Source: Diogma glabrata
Lineage: Eukaryota; Arthropoda; Insecta; Diptera; Cylindrotomidae
Reading direction: 5' to 3'
Assembly (NCBI GenBank): GCA_963693315.1
Contig: OY856188.1
Span: 98,306,915 to 98,370,914 of the forward strand
Length of the DNA stretch: 64,000 nucleotides
Part shown: one piece after another, positions 37,025 to 49,044 of the stretch
Layout of the letters: the number at the start of each line of letters is the position of its first letter
Position numbering within the stretch: position 1 is the stretch's first letter
Position numbers and translations under genes: made by a program
The notes under the pieces: generated by a model
What the model was told of the DNA's origin: nothing
Databases searched by the model: none
What the model saw: only the letters and a program-made list of their open reading frames with translations

Positions 37025-37528
37025 TAGCTAGCACAAATTTGTAGCAATAGAGCTAATGTTACAAATAAAAGAGTCGCAAGATTAGATATGTAACGCAACT
37101 GTAGCTCCATTGCGTCAGAAAAAGCAGAATTTACGGTATATTTTGATACAACTTTGGTCGCAATTAGACGACAAATGTGTTATAGCTATGTTTAAAATGT
37201 GCTGTTGTAACAAACTGAAGTTGCACGCAACAAAATGAAACAACGAATATTTTGGTTCATTTCAGTTGTATATTGTAATGTTTTAAAAATGTTTTTAATA
37301 AGTATTCCTTTACATAATTTTTATTGAAATAATTTATAAGATTTATAAGTTATAAAAGTCAGACATAAGTACTTTGAAAAAGAAAAATTTCATGATTATT
37401 ACACCAAAATTTTATAACGGATGCCATTTAGTCGATGAATGTGGTTGTTTTACCTCTGAAAAATTTACGCGCCACCTAAAAATGGAAAATTCGGAAAATA
37501 ATTGGAAAATTGGAAAATTTTCGAATTT
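37023..37528. other. Non-coding, nothing recognised
   Basis: The last 60 bases repeat GGAAAAT/GGAAAATT, a low-complexity motif that probably caused the assembly gap that follows. Confidence 0.5.
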
Positions 37529-37728
37529 NNNNNNNNNNNNNNNNNNNNNNNNNNNNNNNNNNNNNNNNNNNNNNNNNNNNNNNNNNNNNNNNNNNNNNNN
37601 NNNNNNNNNNNNNNNNNNNNNNNNNNNNNNNNNNNNNNNNNNNNNNNNNNNNNNNNNNNNNNNNNNNNNNNNNNNNNNNNNNNNNNNNNNNNNNNNNNNN
37701 NNNNNNNNNNNNNNNNNNNNNNNNNNNN
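37529..37728. other. Assembly gap (200 N)
   Basis: Exactly 200 unknown bases. Open frames reported through it have no meaning. Confidence 1.
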
Positions 37729-40700
37729 AATGGCATGTTGTTCGTTCCAATTTTACAGGAGTACTGAGTTTATCGTTACCTTGTATTGTATCGTTATCGC
37801 TGTTATTGTGTTTGATTTGCACGAATTTGTTGCATTGTAAATTTACCTACTTGTTACTCAAATTAATTTTTCATATAGAATTTTAAAATAGTGGCAAACC
37901 TCAAACTAAGACCTCGAGTCACTCAAAAATTTTTAAGCTTAAGATAGACTTACAAACAGCAATTGATTTTTGTATATATATAGAAAACTTAAAAGTACAA
38001 TGTTTCTGAAATTTTAAAACAAGCCTGAAAAAAAACCATAAAAATTAGTGATGTATTGTGCTAACCGATGTTAACTAAACGGATCTCTTCAGTTAGTATT
38101 AGTTAAAATGTTTATCTGTAATGAATTTCTTTTACAATTTTTTTTATTCATTTAATTCAATAACTTCGCACAAAAATGTATTTCTTAAATTGTATCTATC
38201 TGAAAAGATTTTGCTTTAAACATTCTGAAAAAATCCATTTAACAGCTAACTGTTTAAAACAAAGACATTATTCTGGATGGAATGCAAAAATCAAAAAACT
38301 AAACAACAAATAAAAAAAAGAAGAGGAAAGAAAAAACTGAAAATTTGTTTTGCTTAAAACGCTTAAAACGGACGAACGAACAAAAACATAATTGCTCAAT
38401 ATAAATCGAACAAAATAACATGCAAAATAATCGACCTTCCTTCCACTGATATACAACAGATTAGGATAATTTATTAGTTAAAAACAAAATAATATTAAAA
38501 AAATATCAACTTTAAAAATCAAGAACATGTTAAACTGAAGCTGACCAAATAGAGTGAAAAAATTCAACATTAAAATTCCAGTAAGCCGAAATAGGACTCA
38601 TCAAAATTACAACCATAAATACTCGTTACAATCGTTCATTTGTTGCAATCGTTCAATCTAGTCACTGTTGTTTAATCCTCTTTCAATTTAACTATTAACA
38701 TCATCAAAACATCTATTCAAAAGTATAACTTACAAGGTGTAATTTTTCCGGTAATTATTATCACTTAAAACTTAATAACCCACCATCAACCGTCACAACA
38801 GTCAATTAATGTTAATATATTTTATTGAACAAATTATCTGTAAAAAAAATTAAATTTATATTTACATTATTAATTAATTTTGTTTAAACGTGTATCCTCT
38901 TCTTTTAATCAAGATCTTGTATTTTTTGTGTCTGTAAGTGTTTGTCTTGTTCCATTGGTTTATGGAATGTTAATTAATTTACAGAAATAAAAATAACCAT
39001 GGTAGTCTTATCGGAAAAAATATGAAGACTATTGATGGAAATTAAATTATTATTTTTTTTTGTCAAGTCATTCAACAAAACCAATCACTTTACTGCTAAA
39101 ACGTCTTTATACACCAATTACCCTATTTCCTTATTGCATAAAATTTGTTCAACCTGTTTTGTACGAAATATTCTATGTTACAACATAATAGCACTACCAT
39201 TATTTTCCATAAAATTCGATTCGTGTAAAATTCTAACCTCCATTAGGAATGGAAAATAAACATAATATAAATAAAATAAACAGAAAAAAAATTTACACAT
39301 TAAAAAGTAAAACAAACTTTATTGTTCGGACAGGTAAATTGTTATAGAGAGAAACACAATCAAAAACAACAATAATAAAAAAAAATAATAATAATAATAA
39401 TAATGGATAATTCAAAATAATAAATTTTAACAATAAAATAAGAAAAATTTCTTCTGGTATCCGTATAGAGAAAATTATATTCCGTTTTTACTGTGGCATA
39501 CAAAAACATAACAACGAATGTATTTAATTTATTAAACTGTGACCGACCTACCATGGTTATTTTAAATGACGATTATAATAAAAATGATGATATTGTTGAT
39601 GTTTTTTGTTGTTGTATATTTTTTAATGATAGTCAGCTTCAGTCAACAATTCAACGTACATGTATGAAAATTGTGTAAAGTTTCTAATCATAAATAAATT
39701 TGCAAAACTAAAGAAAAGATAAAGCTGGTTAAATATGGAAATTCTTCAGAATTCTTTTTAACATAATCAATTTATAAATTTGAATTACGCATTTCAAATT
39801 ATAATTTTATCTATAAATTTCTTTTTCTAACGGACTTTTAATGGTTTTGAAAATAACAAACGAATTAGCAAAGAACGTTAATTTAATTATGTGTCTACTG
39901 AACACAAGCAATTATTGTAATTTATAACATTTTTATGTGTAACTTTGAGGTTAACTAACCGTTTTTGATAATACTACGCTGTCTCTGGTAACCAAGGTTT
40001 TGTTTGTTTTAGATAATATCAAATATTGTGTAAAGACTGAACTTTATCATTGGATATGAAGTTATTAGGTGATTATCTAGAGTTATTTCCTTCAATTAAT
40101 AGCTGTGACTCATTCTAATTTTTTATTATATGTATTATACATTATACACATTTTGTATTATACATTATATGTTTAATATTGCTTTTTATTACACATGTTG
40201 TAAATAATACTATCAAGAAATACTACTTTAAATTGCAATATGACATATTTATTTTATATTTAATCTTTTTAGTAATATCTGCACAGTAGTCAAAGAAATT
40301 TACTTCAACCGCGGGCAAAAATTACATGCATTCCTTTTTTTATTTAAAAAATCAGATTTAATCGACACAAATATTTTTATTTAAAATAAACTTTTTTAAA
40401 AACGGCATATTTTCAGTTATAGAAAATTAAATACGACCACCTCGACATCTATAGCAATATAACACAACTCAAACTATCCAAACAGATTAAGATGTTTTGA
40501 CGAAATCGGTGAAAATATATAAAAATACGGGTTTTTCCAATTTTCTGAAAAACGGTGTTATTAACATCAATAAAAATTATGGGACCCTCTCGAAACTCAA
40601 ATAGAATACAACTTAAATCATCCAAATCAAACGAGCCGTTTTTGAGAAATCGGTCAACATACATTAAAACAACCACAATGAAACACAGAACCTCTTCTTT

Positions 40701-40851
40701 TTTTAGTCGGTTAAAAAACTAAAACAATTTAAAAAATAATGAAGTGTCTAAAATCAACACATCCTACTCATTTAATAATTAATACAAGGCTGAGTAAAAA
40801 AATATAATAACATTAACAAATAAATGACAATTGACACACACAATACACATA
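37729..40851. other. AT-rich stretch, no gene seen
   Basis: Short open stretches (39032-39259, 39493-39678, 40449-40676 minus) carry no motif. No element boundaries were recognised. Confidence 0.45.
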
Positions 40852-41332
40852 GGGTGCGTTCCACTAAGCGTTCACAATGCTCAAAATAACCCTTCATCCG
40901 TTCCACTTGACGACGATGGTCGTTGTGGTCGCAGTGAAAAGATCACTAATGACGTCATAATTTCCGCTCACAACGACCCATCTCAAAAGGTGGGTTGAAG
41001 TGAGTGTTGATAAGTTTAGCGCCATTTTTTAAATTTAAAGATGGCGAAATAAAAGGAAATTTGTATAAATCTTATTTTACTCAAAATAATTTTCATACAA
41101 ACTTGGATCTCATGAGCGAAAGTGTTTTTATTGTGCGTGCGTTATAATTATTAAAGTTTATTGTTGAAACTTACATATTGTAGCTTTTACTTTATTTGTT
41201 CAAACTCGCCATTTGTATTTTTTACATCAATGCCTAAAACGATTACATAATCCATTCCACTTGAGTTTAAAATTGTAACGCTCAGAAGCAAGTTGAACAA
41301 AAAAAGCCTTGAGTGCTAGATGGAACGCACCT
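40852..41332. mobile_element. MITE, about 480 bp, GGTGCGTTCCA termini
   Basis: The left end GGGTGCGTTCCACTAAGCG and the right end CTAGATGGAACGCACCT are inverted (GGTGCGTTCCA with one indel beyond). It contains a second pair of GTTCCACTTGA/CATTCCACTTGAG-like motifs and no coding signal. It is a small non-autonomous DNA transposon; target duplication not resolved. Confidence 0.75.
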
Positions 41333-43377
41333 GAATACCTCGAATTATATCGTGTATAAATTTTTACTCTATTTGAGTTTTTTATTGAGAAAACTTTCTG
41401 TTTTATGTTGTGATATATTTAATTTATTTTTTATTATTTTTTTGACAACTAGTTTCGAACTTAATATGTTCATCAGCAGGTCATTTTTCTGAAACTGGAG
41501 TTTTATTTAAACTATCAATATAAAGTAAACATAATATAAATAATTAAAACAGTATTTTGGATGTAGATCTACACATTTTTTGCATACAGTTTAGAACGTT
41601 TTTTGTTGTAGATATACGTGAATTGCATACATGTATATATACAAATAAAATTAAATTAAATTAAAAATAAATAAATTAAGAACAAGAATAAAAACAAAAC
41701 GAAAAATGAAATAAAATAATAACAAGAATAAAATAAAAATAAAAAGCATATACAACAAAAAAATCGATCGTATACTTACCGAACATAATATTCGTTTGCC
41801 TTTTTATTTCATTGTTGTTTAAATTTCTTCTTTATTTTCTTTATTTTTTTTTTTGGAAATGTTACTTCCGTTCAAAAACGGAGTTGATTTACTTGACATA
41901 TCGCGCCTAAAGAAATTTTACTTAAAATATAAAAGAAAAAAGTTCATTTTTGAAGAAAAATTAAAATTAAAAACATGATATAAAAATTTGAATTTTTTAT
42001 TTTTATTTTTATTGGTATATTAATTTTATAAAGCCTTATCAGAGTTTGGTGCTCATATAAATAGTTCATATGCGTTTTTGGCGTTTTAACACTCTCGATT
42101 TCTTCTGTCACACAATAACACCTAATGGTATTATGTCTTCTCAAGAACAAATTAATGCCGGTACGAAATTCCCAGCACCAACATCAATAACATGAATTCA
42201 GAGGATCAGAATTCAGAGAAAGATGAAATGTTTATATCAGAAATCACATTAAAGTTCTATAACATCATAAGATTCTTTGCAAAAATTATTTAATGATATA
42301 AAAAACTCGAAGTATTCACTGCAGTCTAATGCAAGCTAAACCAAGAGGATGTTTTGGCTCATTTGGCTGTCCAATTTCTATCGATATGAAAGAGATTCAA
42401 TGTTTGCATTCCAAAACAACAAAATTTTGTTGGGAAATGTGTACATAGTTGTGTTACCGCACTCGACTGTTTATGCTCAGTAGTCGATCAAACGAGTAAA
42501 TTCCAAAGAGCTGATTAACAATGGTGAATGAAACCGAATTTTTCTAGTTAAGCCTGTAGGTTGGTTGTTCAATTTTTAAACGATAAATTAGTGTTGGGCG
42601 AGGTTTAAGAACGAATCAGTATGTTTCAGTGTAGCATACGACTACTTCTGTTTCTCACCTAATCTGATATGTTGTTTTTTTATTTCAATTATTTTTTTTT
42701 GTTAAATTCTAATAAGTTTAAAGTTGATTTGAATGATATTGACATATGATAGCACCAAGGACGGTTACGATAATGTGTAAAAATTTTAGAGTCTAGATTA
42801 CAAAATTACGATATAACTCATAAAGTATGCACTATCATATGACACATCGCTGGCCTAGTCTACATATTTTTTTTATCTATTTCCACTCCTATTTAGACAA
42901 TTAAGATGCATATGAAAATTTGGTAGGTGCTCGGTAAACAATTTACCCATTTACACGTATGAGCAATTTACAGTCAAAATATTTATACTATAGGTAAATT
43001 CTATATTTTGATGTAAAACGTGCGGTAAAAATTGCCGATACGGTCAAATTTCAGTAAAAGTAAGATTATAAAATAATCGACACATCGTTAAAATTTCGGT
43101 ATTTATCTTTTCATTCGGTTTTGTACAAATATTATAAGACAAAGCTAAACAAAATTTATTTAATGATAATAGTACGATACGATAATAGTTCTTCACAAAA
43201 AATAATTTTTGAAATATATCAAAAACATTATCTTCGAAAATTACAAGAAAAATGATTTTAAAATAGAAAAAAATTCACTTTTCATATGATTCCAATTAAA
43301 ATTTTAAATGATGAGCCAACTGCTACAGTTTTCGTTGAATCCTTATGAAATTTCCCAATCATGAATTTTTCCAAATT
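41333..43377. other. Non-coding, nothing firmly recognised
   Basis: Near 41452-41490 the sequence GACAACTAGTTTCGAACTTA...TTCATCAGCAGGTC contains hammerhead core words on the minus strand but no stem III. From 41640 to 41750 there is an A-rich low-complexity tract. No gene was found. Confidence 0.4.
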
Positions 43378-44750
43378 ACTTTGGTCTGAAAGGCCTAAGT
43401 ATTACATTCTCGACACAAACGTGAAATTCTTAATCCCACTTTTTCGGCATTTCTCAACGTTTTAGGATCTACTGCTTCTAAGGAAGCAAAAAAATGCATG
43501 TCTGTCTGCCGGCTGGCTGGCAATTTTTTTTTAAAATAGGTATACTCAATGGACAGGTTTGAAAGGACGTTGTTTTCGATAACTGTACCGGAAGTGTGTC
43601 CAAAAATCGCAAAATCAAAAAGTGTGTCAAAACAAGGAAATTTTTATATTTTTTGCTAAAAAAACGTTCATTTTTAGTGATAATGAGTAGTAACATTGAA
43701 TTTAGAGAAATCTTTATGAATGGAATTGATATGTTAGACCCAAAACTAGATTATAACATTCCATGTTTGTCAAAAAATGTCGTCAAGTGTGTCAAAAGAA
43801 TGATATAAATTTGTTTACCCATTTTTGAGAAAAAAATAAAATTAATTATTTGTATGACATGAAATGTAATTGAACATGAAATTGGACAAAGAAATTTTAA
43901 AATTTGTTATAATTTTTTGAATATTTTTAGAATTTTGGAGAAAGTTGGAATTTGTGAATTTTGAATTTTTGCAACATTTTTGGAATTTTGAAAATAATTT
44001 CAATTTTTGATTTTGAAAGAATTTTCGGAATATTTTTAGAATTTTGAGAAAGTTTAAATATTTGATTTTATTATAATTTTTGGAATTTTGCAAAAAATCT
44101 TAATTTTTGATATTTTTTTTAATTTTGAAGAAAGTTTCAATTTTCGATTTTGTAAGAATTTTTGGAATATGTTTAGACTTTTGAAAAAAATTAAATTTTT
44201 GATTAAAAAATTAAAATTATGATTTTATTCTAATTTTTGGGATTTTGAAAAAAGTTTCAATTTTCGCTATAATTTAATATTGGTATAAGTTTTTGGAATA
44301 TAATTTTTGCAATATTTTAAAAAATTTTGAAAAAAGTTTTAATCTTTGAATTTGTTATAATTTTTGAAATATTTTTAGAATTTGGAAAAAAGTTTAAATT
44401 TTTGATTTTATTTAATTTAAACAATATTTTTGGAATTTTGAAATAAATATGAATTTTTCATTTTGTAATATTTCTCGTTTGTAATATTTCTCGTTTGTAG
44501 ATTGTATCATCTTTTCACTAAATTTTCACTAAACTTATGATATTTCATGTTAGTTTTGTAATAAATTTATACACAGAGATAAAAAAATACATTTACTTCA
44601 ACAAAGAGTTTTATGTTTCATATACATCGCTACCCAAAACTAAAAACAATGTCCTCATAAAAGTTTTTTTCCAAAAACTATTTCAAAATCCTTAAATCAG
44701 GCCGAGCGAGGTATTGATGTCTCAGAGCTTGAGATTTCAGCCCCTTCATA
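43378..44750 (+). repeat. Interspersed repeat family C, copy 2 (about 1.37 kb)
   Basis: Same order and orientation as 32283-34480: GGTCTGAAAGGCCTAAGTAT, GTCTGTCTGCCGG, AAGTGTGTCAAAA, ATTTTTGATTTT repeats, TATACATCGCTACCCAAAAC, TCTCAGAGCTTGAGATTTCA and GCCCCTTCATATTTTTTC. It lacks the TA tract and most of the 140-bp tandem units. There is no evidence of the CACCGAAA termini here, so the repeat exists independently of the TIR element. Confidence 0.85.
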
Positions 44751-44756
44751 TTTTTT

Positions 44757-45216
44757 CTCTTGTAATGTTCGTAGTTAAGGGGGAGGAGACAGGAAAACAA
44801 ACTCACGTTTTGGTAATAACTCAAAAACTAAGCAGTCGATAATTTATTAAATTTTTTTCGAATCTATATAAATATAAATAAATACGTAAACAATATTTTT
44901 GCGGTAGAATTTTAAAATATTTGCTCAATCAAAAGTGAGGCAATATGTTTATCGTAGGTTAGGTCTTGAGTAGTAGATGTGCCGAAAAATACTTTTTTTT
45001 GAATTTTGACGATTTTTTCAGAAAAAATGGCAAAAATGTCTTAGACGTATTTGTTTGAGTTTTTTGTTCGGTTATTTTTTTTTTTTTGTCAAGTTATTTG
45101 GTTCACGGCTCAAAATCGATCTATCTATATATAAATACGTAAGCAATATTTTTGCGGTACAATTTAAAAATATTTGCTCCATCAAAAGTGTGGCAATATG
45201 TATATCGTAGGGTAGG
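44757..45216. repeat. Repeat with two about 105-bp similar units
   Basis: AATACGTAAACAATATTTTT, GCGGTAGAATTTTAAAATAT, TTGCTCAATCAAAAGTGAGG and CAATATGTTTATCGTAGG near 44880-44965 recur with small changes near 45132-45215. The opening phrase (TAATGTTCGTAGTTAAGGGG) is shared with 48165-48190. Confidence 0.7.
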
Positions 45217-45510
45217 TGTGATGGAAAAAACCTCCTAAAATTAATTACATAACATCTTGCTATATAAAATATTGTTATATATTATAATTTAATTACTGTT
45301 AATTAATAAAAAAAAACCAAATTGTTTGATGTAGAACAAAAATAAAATAACTTTAAAAATCAATTTGTAATCTGCAATCTCTTGAAGCAAATGCATTAAA
45401 TTAAAATCATAATTCTCCTTTGGGTTTAAATAAATAAAATAAACTTTAAGTTTCAATCATTAGTTTTTTACTTTTCTTTTGAGTGTGAAATAATTATCGG
45501 CCACACTACA
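45217..45510 (+). repeat. Candidate LTR (294 bp)
   Basis: Starts TGTGATGG exactly where similarity to the preceding repeat unit ends, and ends CCACACTACA. TGGTGACAGCGGTGAA follows at 45515-45530, which looks like a retrotransposon primer binding site. No second LTR was found in the window, so this could be a 5' LTR of a truncated element. The evidence is structural only. Confidence 0.4.
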
Positions 45511-45661
45511 AAAGTGGTGACAGCGGTGAAATAGTTTTTAGCATAACTTTTCTAACTAAAAAAAAAGTTATCATATATAGTTTTTGTGTTATAATTTTTC
45601 TATTTAAAAAAAAATTATTTTGAACTTTAATATTATTAAAAAAAAATCAAAGCTAAAATTA

Positions 45662-45970
45662 CGATTAAAATTCAACATTTACAGTGCAGTAAATATAAAA
45701 AAAATGTTGAATATCTATTACGTGTTCTTATAGAAATGAACCGTTAAAAAATTGATATTGTGTGTGATAATGGCATAACTTGGATAAAAATTATTGCAAG
45801 AAATTTAAAAACATTTAACGATGTTGTTAGTGAGCTGAACATTTAACAAAAAGTATTTTAGATCATGCAGAAGAATATATAACGGGAGCCGAAGAAAACT
45901 ATTATTTTTAAATTTTCAAGTAATATCAGTTCTGAATTAGTAAACGGAAATGTTGTTAAGACTTAATGAA
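45662..45970 (+). pseudogene. Decayed UPF0415-family fragment (C7orf25-like)
   Basis: Three short frames line up in order. One: IQHLQCSKYKKNVEYLLRVL, a stop, then KIDIVCDNGITWIKIIARNL (about 45660-45830). Two: KSILDHAEEYITGAEEN (about 45848-45900). Three: TIIFKFSSNISSELVNGN (about 45899-45955). The order DIVxDxGxTWIK-ARN, KSIxxxAExY, IIFxF matches my recollection of the conserved eukaryotic UPF0415 protein, whose function is poorly known. Two frameshifts and stops make it a pseudogene. No introns are visible within the fragment, so a processed or element-captured copy is possible. It sits about 150 bp downstream of the candidate LTR/PBS and runs into a different repeat at about 45975. Confidence 0.62.
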
Positions 45971-46322
45971 AACTATAGCGATTGGCTCATCATTTAAAAT
46001 GTTATTTGAAGGAGGTTGGGAGTTGAAATTTTTAAAAAAAAGTATTTGAGCTTGGCGTTACAACTTTTCTTGTAATTAGTTTCTCTAGTGATCACTGTTT
46101 TGTTATACTCTAGACATACTAGTATTGAATAACAAGCTCGTATCGGCGAGAAGAAGATGACTAGTCTTCACTTGTTGTCTATTGACACATAATCACTTCA
46201 GTAAATTATTTGTAATATAACATCACTCCGATGGAAATCTCCCATCAAGAATATAAGTACTGAATCTAAAAAATTATGGTGCAAATTATGAAACTTTTTG
46301 CAATCCATACAATTTTCGACCG

Positions 46323-46398
46323 ATTTAGTTTCGAACCAATGAGAAAATTTTAAACTTTAAAAAAGTTTATCATTCTCATCAGGGCTAGCCGACTAGAT
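46323..46398 (-). ncRNA. Candidate hammerhead ribozyme (copy 2, left arm)
   Basis: Same 76-nt layout as at 29576-29651, with ATCTAGTC, GGCTAGCC, CTGATGA and GAAAC. The 3' strand reads GAAACTAAAT, giving one mismatch in stem III. Confidence 0.5.
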
Positions 46399-46403
46399 AA
46401 ACT

Positions 46404-47149
46404 ATAGCTAGTCATTCGCGCTATTGTTCACGTAGATCTTGAATTCTTGTTTGAAGCTTCAAATATTTTTTTCGGTAAAGTATTTGTATCCAGCTTAGTA
46501 TAAAACTTAATGATAGCATATAGGAAATTAGACTTTATAATTAAAGATGAGATTTATTCAAAGTTTCATTGATGATGCATCGTTAATAATATTATTATAT
46601 ACGTAATTCAATGATCCAGATTGATCTTCAATTTAATCAATTAAATGCAGGATAAAACAAAACAAAAGTATGTACATATATATTTCCATGTAAAAAAAAT
46701 GCATACAATAAAGACAGTTATAAAACATAATTCTTGATTAAAGTTTAGTTCATATATTAATTACACAACATTTAATACTTTAGCAAAGACCTAATACAAT
46801 GTTACATTCTGAATGTCTTTGCTGACGGCGCCGGCGGTGAAAACAAAACTTTTCACGATAAAATACGTAAACTTGAATAAATTCATATGTAATCTTTTAA
46901 CAATTACAATAGATTACAGTTTATTGATAAAACACTAATATATTTATTAAAAGTTAATATGTTTTATCACCGATAAATAATAAATTAATTTAATAACTAA
47001 TAACATTTTTTAAAATGAAAAATGAAACATATTGGAAAAACATGAAAATTCTAACTGAAAAGAAACTGAAAACTAACTTTGTTTTTCGTTTTCATTAACT
47101 ACTGGATTAAAACAAAAATTTAAAATTTTTAGTTTTACCATACGCCACA
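46404..47149. mobile_element. 746-bp insertion of unknown class with 5-bp duplication
   Basis: The foldback sequence ...GATAAACT|ACCAAAAAATGTC, contiguous in the opposite arm, is interrupted here. The five bases AAACT occur on both sides (46399-46403 and 47150-47154). The insert starts ATAGCTAGTCATTCGCG and ends CATACGCCACA, without obvious inverted ends. It contains AGCAAAGAC ... GTCTTTGCT (near 46780 and 46817) and a GC-rich GACGGCGCCGGCGG stretch. Confidence 0.65.
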
Positions 47150-47314
47150 AAACTACCAAAAAATGTCAACGCTAATATAAACCAAAAATTAGGCTACATT
47201 TCGAAGTATAAGAAAACAAAAAATTTACATAAACATGTTTTTGTTTTCTTATACTTCGCTAGAAATGTAACCTAATTTTTGGTTTATATTAGCGTTGACA
47301 TTTTTTGGTAGTTT

Positions 47315-47390
47315 ATCTAGTCGGCTAGCCCTGATGAAAATGATAAACTTTATTGAATTTTAAAATTTTCTCAATGGTTCGAAACTAGAT
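47315..47390 (+). ncRNA. Candidate hammerhead ribozyme (copy 2, right arm, first)
   Basis: ATCTAGTC, GGCTAGCC, CTGATGA, stem II region starting AAAT and ending GGTTC, then GAAACTAGAT. Stem III is a perfect 7 bp. Position 10.1 is A here, weakening stem II. Confidence 0.5.
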
Positions 47391-47492
47391 CGGTCGAAAA
47401 TTGTAATAAATAAATTTTTTGTTTTCTTATACTTCGCTAGAAATGTAACCTAATTTTTGGTTTATATTAGCGTTGACATTTTTTGGTAGTTT

Positions 47493-47568
47493 ATCTAGTC
47501 GGCTAGCCCTGATGAGAATGATAAATTTGTTTAAAGTTTAAAATTTTTTCATTGGTTCGAAACTAGAT
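47493..47568 (+). ncRNA. Candidate hammerhead ribozyme (copy 2, right arm, second)
   Basis: All core positions and the 7-bp stem III are intact, and 10.1-11.1 is G-C. Length is 76 nt, as in the other complete copies. Confidence 0.58.
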
Positions 47569-47699
47569 CGGTCGAAAATTGTATGGATTGCATAAAGTTT
47601 CATAATTTGCACCATAATTTTTAGATTCAGCTCTTATATTCTTGATGTGAGATTTCCATCGGAGTGATGTTATATCACAAATAATTTACTGAATTAGTT

Positions 47700-48235
47700 T
47701 TTGACTTATTCACAAAAATGTGAAATTTTTTTCCTTTCCCCTCCTTTAACTTCGAACATTGGAAGAGAAAAATTTGAACGGTTATAGAACATGCATCATC
47801 ATTTGAATTGTTATACGGAAGGGTTTGGGAGTACAAAATTTGAAAAAAACTATTTTTGACCTTGAAGAGTGGAGTGTCATATGAAAGATGAATTGTGTTT
47901 TAGTCCAAATCAATTTTTGTTAAGGAGAGGAGTACAGGAAATAATTCTCACATTTTTGAAAAAAAGTCGAAACTTTGCTTTCAAAACTTACAAAAAAAAG
48001 TTATCACCTTTCATATGACACCCTACTTGTCAAGGTCAAAAATATTATTTTTTCCAAATTTCCCCCTCCAAATAGCATTTCAAATAAGGAGCGGACCACT
48101 ATAGTTTTCCTACAATCCTTACAACACTTCCTATAGTCGTGATTTTTTTCAATTTTTTCTTTTGTAATGTTCGAAGATAAGGGGGAAGGGACACAAAAAC
48201 AAATTACAGTTTATCTCTTCGCACCGCACCAAAAA
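47700..48235. repeat. Repeat with internal inverted arms
   Basis: ATTTTTGACCTTGAAGAGTG, GAGTGTCATATGAAAG (about 47852-47888) is inverted at about 48015-48050 (CTTTCATATGACACCCTACT, TGTCAAGGTCAAAAAT). Related sequence (TTATTTGAAGGAGGTTGGGA) occurs at about 46000, left of the foldback element, suggesting the foldback element inserted into this repeat. Confidence 0.6.
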
Positions 48236-49044
48236 CCTTAAATTTAAAGCACCACTTTCGTACAAGCTTTGGAATAAAATTTTTATATTTTTATTAAAAT
48301 ATTAGTAAGTATAGCGCACTTAAAAAAACTGTTTGTCTTACTTTAAAAGCTTGAAAATCACTCCCAAACAACATAATCAATAATAATTTCACACTTATTT
48401 CAAATTAAATGTGAAACGATTATTTTTTAATTTTAATTTTGTTAGTCTTATTTATTTTTTATTTTTATTTTTGTCTGCCCTCAACGTCTCTATGCACATT
48501 ATTAAATCATTAAAAATCATTACAAATTTTTATTATATTTTGTTTGCCTTGTTTTATGTCGGTTTGTCAGTACATATTTAAATTTATTTTTGCATAATAT
48601 TATAAAAATTATTAAAATGTTATTTTCTACACATAAGCTAAATATTTAAATTTTTGATTTCTGATTTTTGTTATTGTTATTTGTTTTTGTTGTTTTAAGT
48701 TATAAAAATTAACTTTATTTTGTTTTTATGCCCGAAGAACGGTAATATTTTGCTTAAGCATACATTGTTGCCGTATTTTTAACCAAAATAGGGTAATGTT
48801 TTTGCCAAATAAGAAATGCAAATATATTTTTTGTTGTTTTTATGCCCGGGAGGTGGTAATACTATTACTGATATGCTTTGCTTGGTATGAAAATGTTTGT
48901 CGAGAACTCTTTTGTTAACATTTTAAGCAAATTGTGATGTAGTCACATTTAAGTTTTTTCATTGATTACGTTTGAAGTTAAGAGGTGGGGACAAAATAAA
49001 AAATTCACTGCTCTTAATATATCAAAACGTAGTAATCGAAACTT
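48236..49044. other. Non-coding; two similar short motifs
   Basis: TTTTTATGCCCGAAGAACGG, TAAT (about 48724) and TTTTTATGCCCGGGAGGTGG, TAAT (about 48837) are related. Nothing else was recognised. Confidence 0.45.

Larger units (their letters stand above)
46197..47698. mobile_element. Foldback repeat family B, copy 2, with an insertion and a partial duplication
   Basis: Outer ends TCAGTAAATTATTTGTAATA and the reverse complement of TATCACAAATAATTTACTGA are inverted. Arms share ATGGAAATCTCCCATCAAGA, AATTATGGTGCAAATTATGA, the ribozyme-like segment, and then CTACCAAAAAATGTCAACGC and AACCAAAAATTAGG up to the centre near 47234. The left arm is split by a 746-bp insertion. The right arm has a duplicated inner part (about 47234-47400 and 47417-47580). 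No protein is encoded. Confidence 0.85.

Noticed and set aside
37374..37886. Open frames spanning 37.4-37.9 kb
   Set aside because: They run through the 200-base N gap and have no readable content.
41452..41490. CTGATGAACATATTAAGTTC then GAAAC on the minus strand, as a further hammerhead
   Set aside because: Core words are present, but there is no pairing strand for stem III, no proper cleavage site and no G at 10.1; at best a decayed relative.
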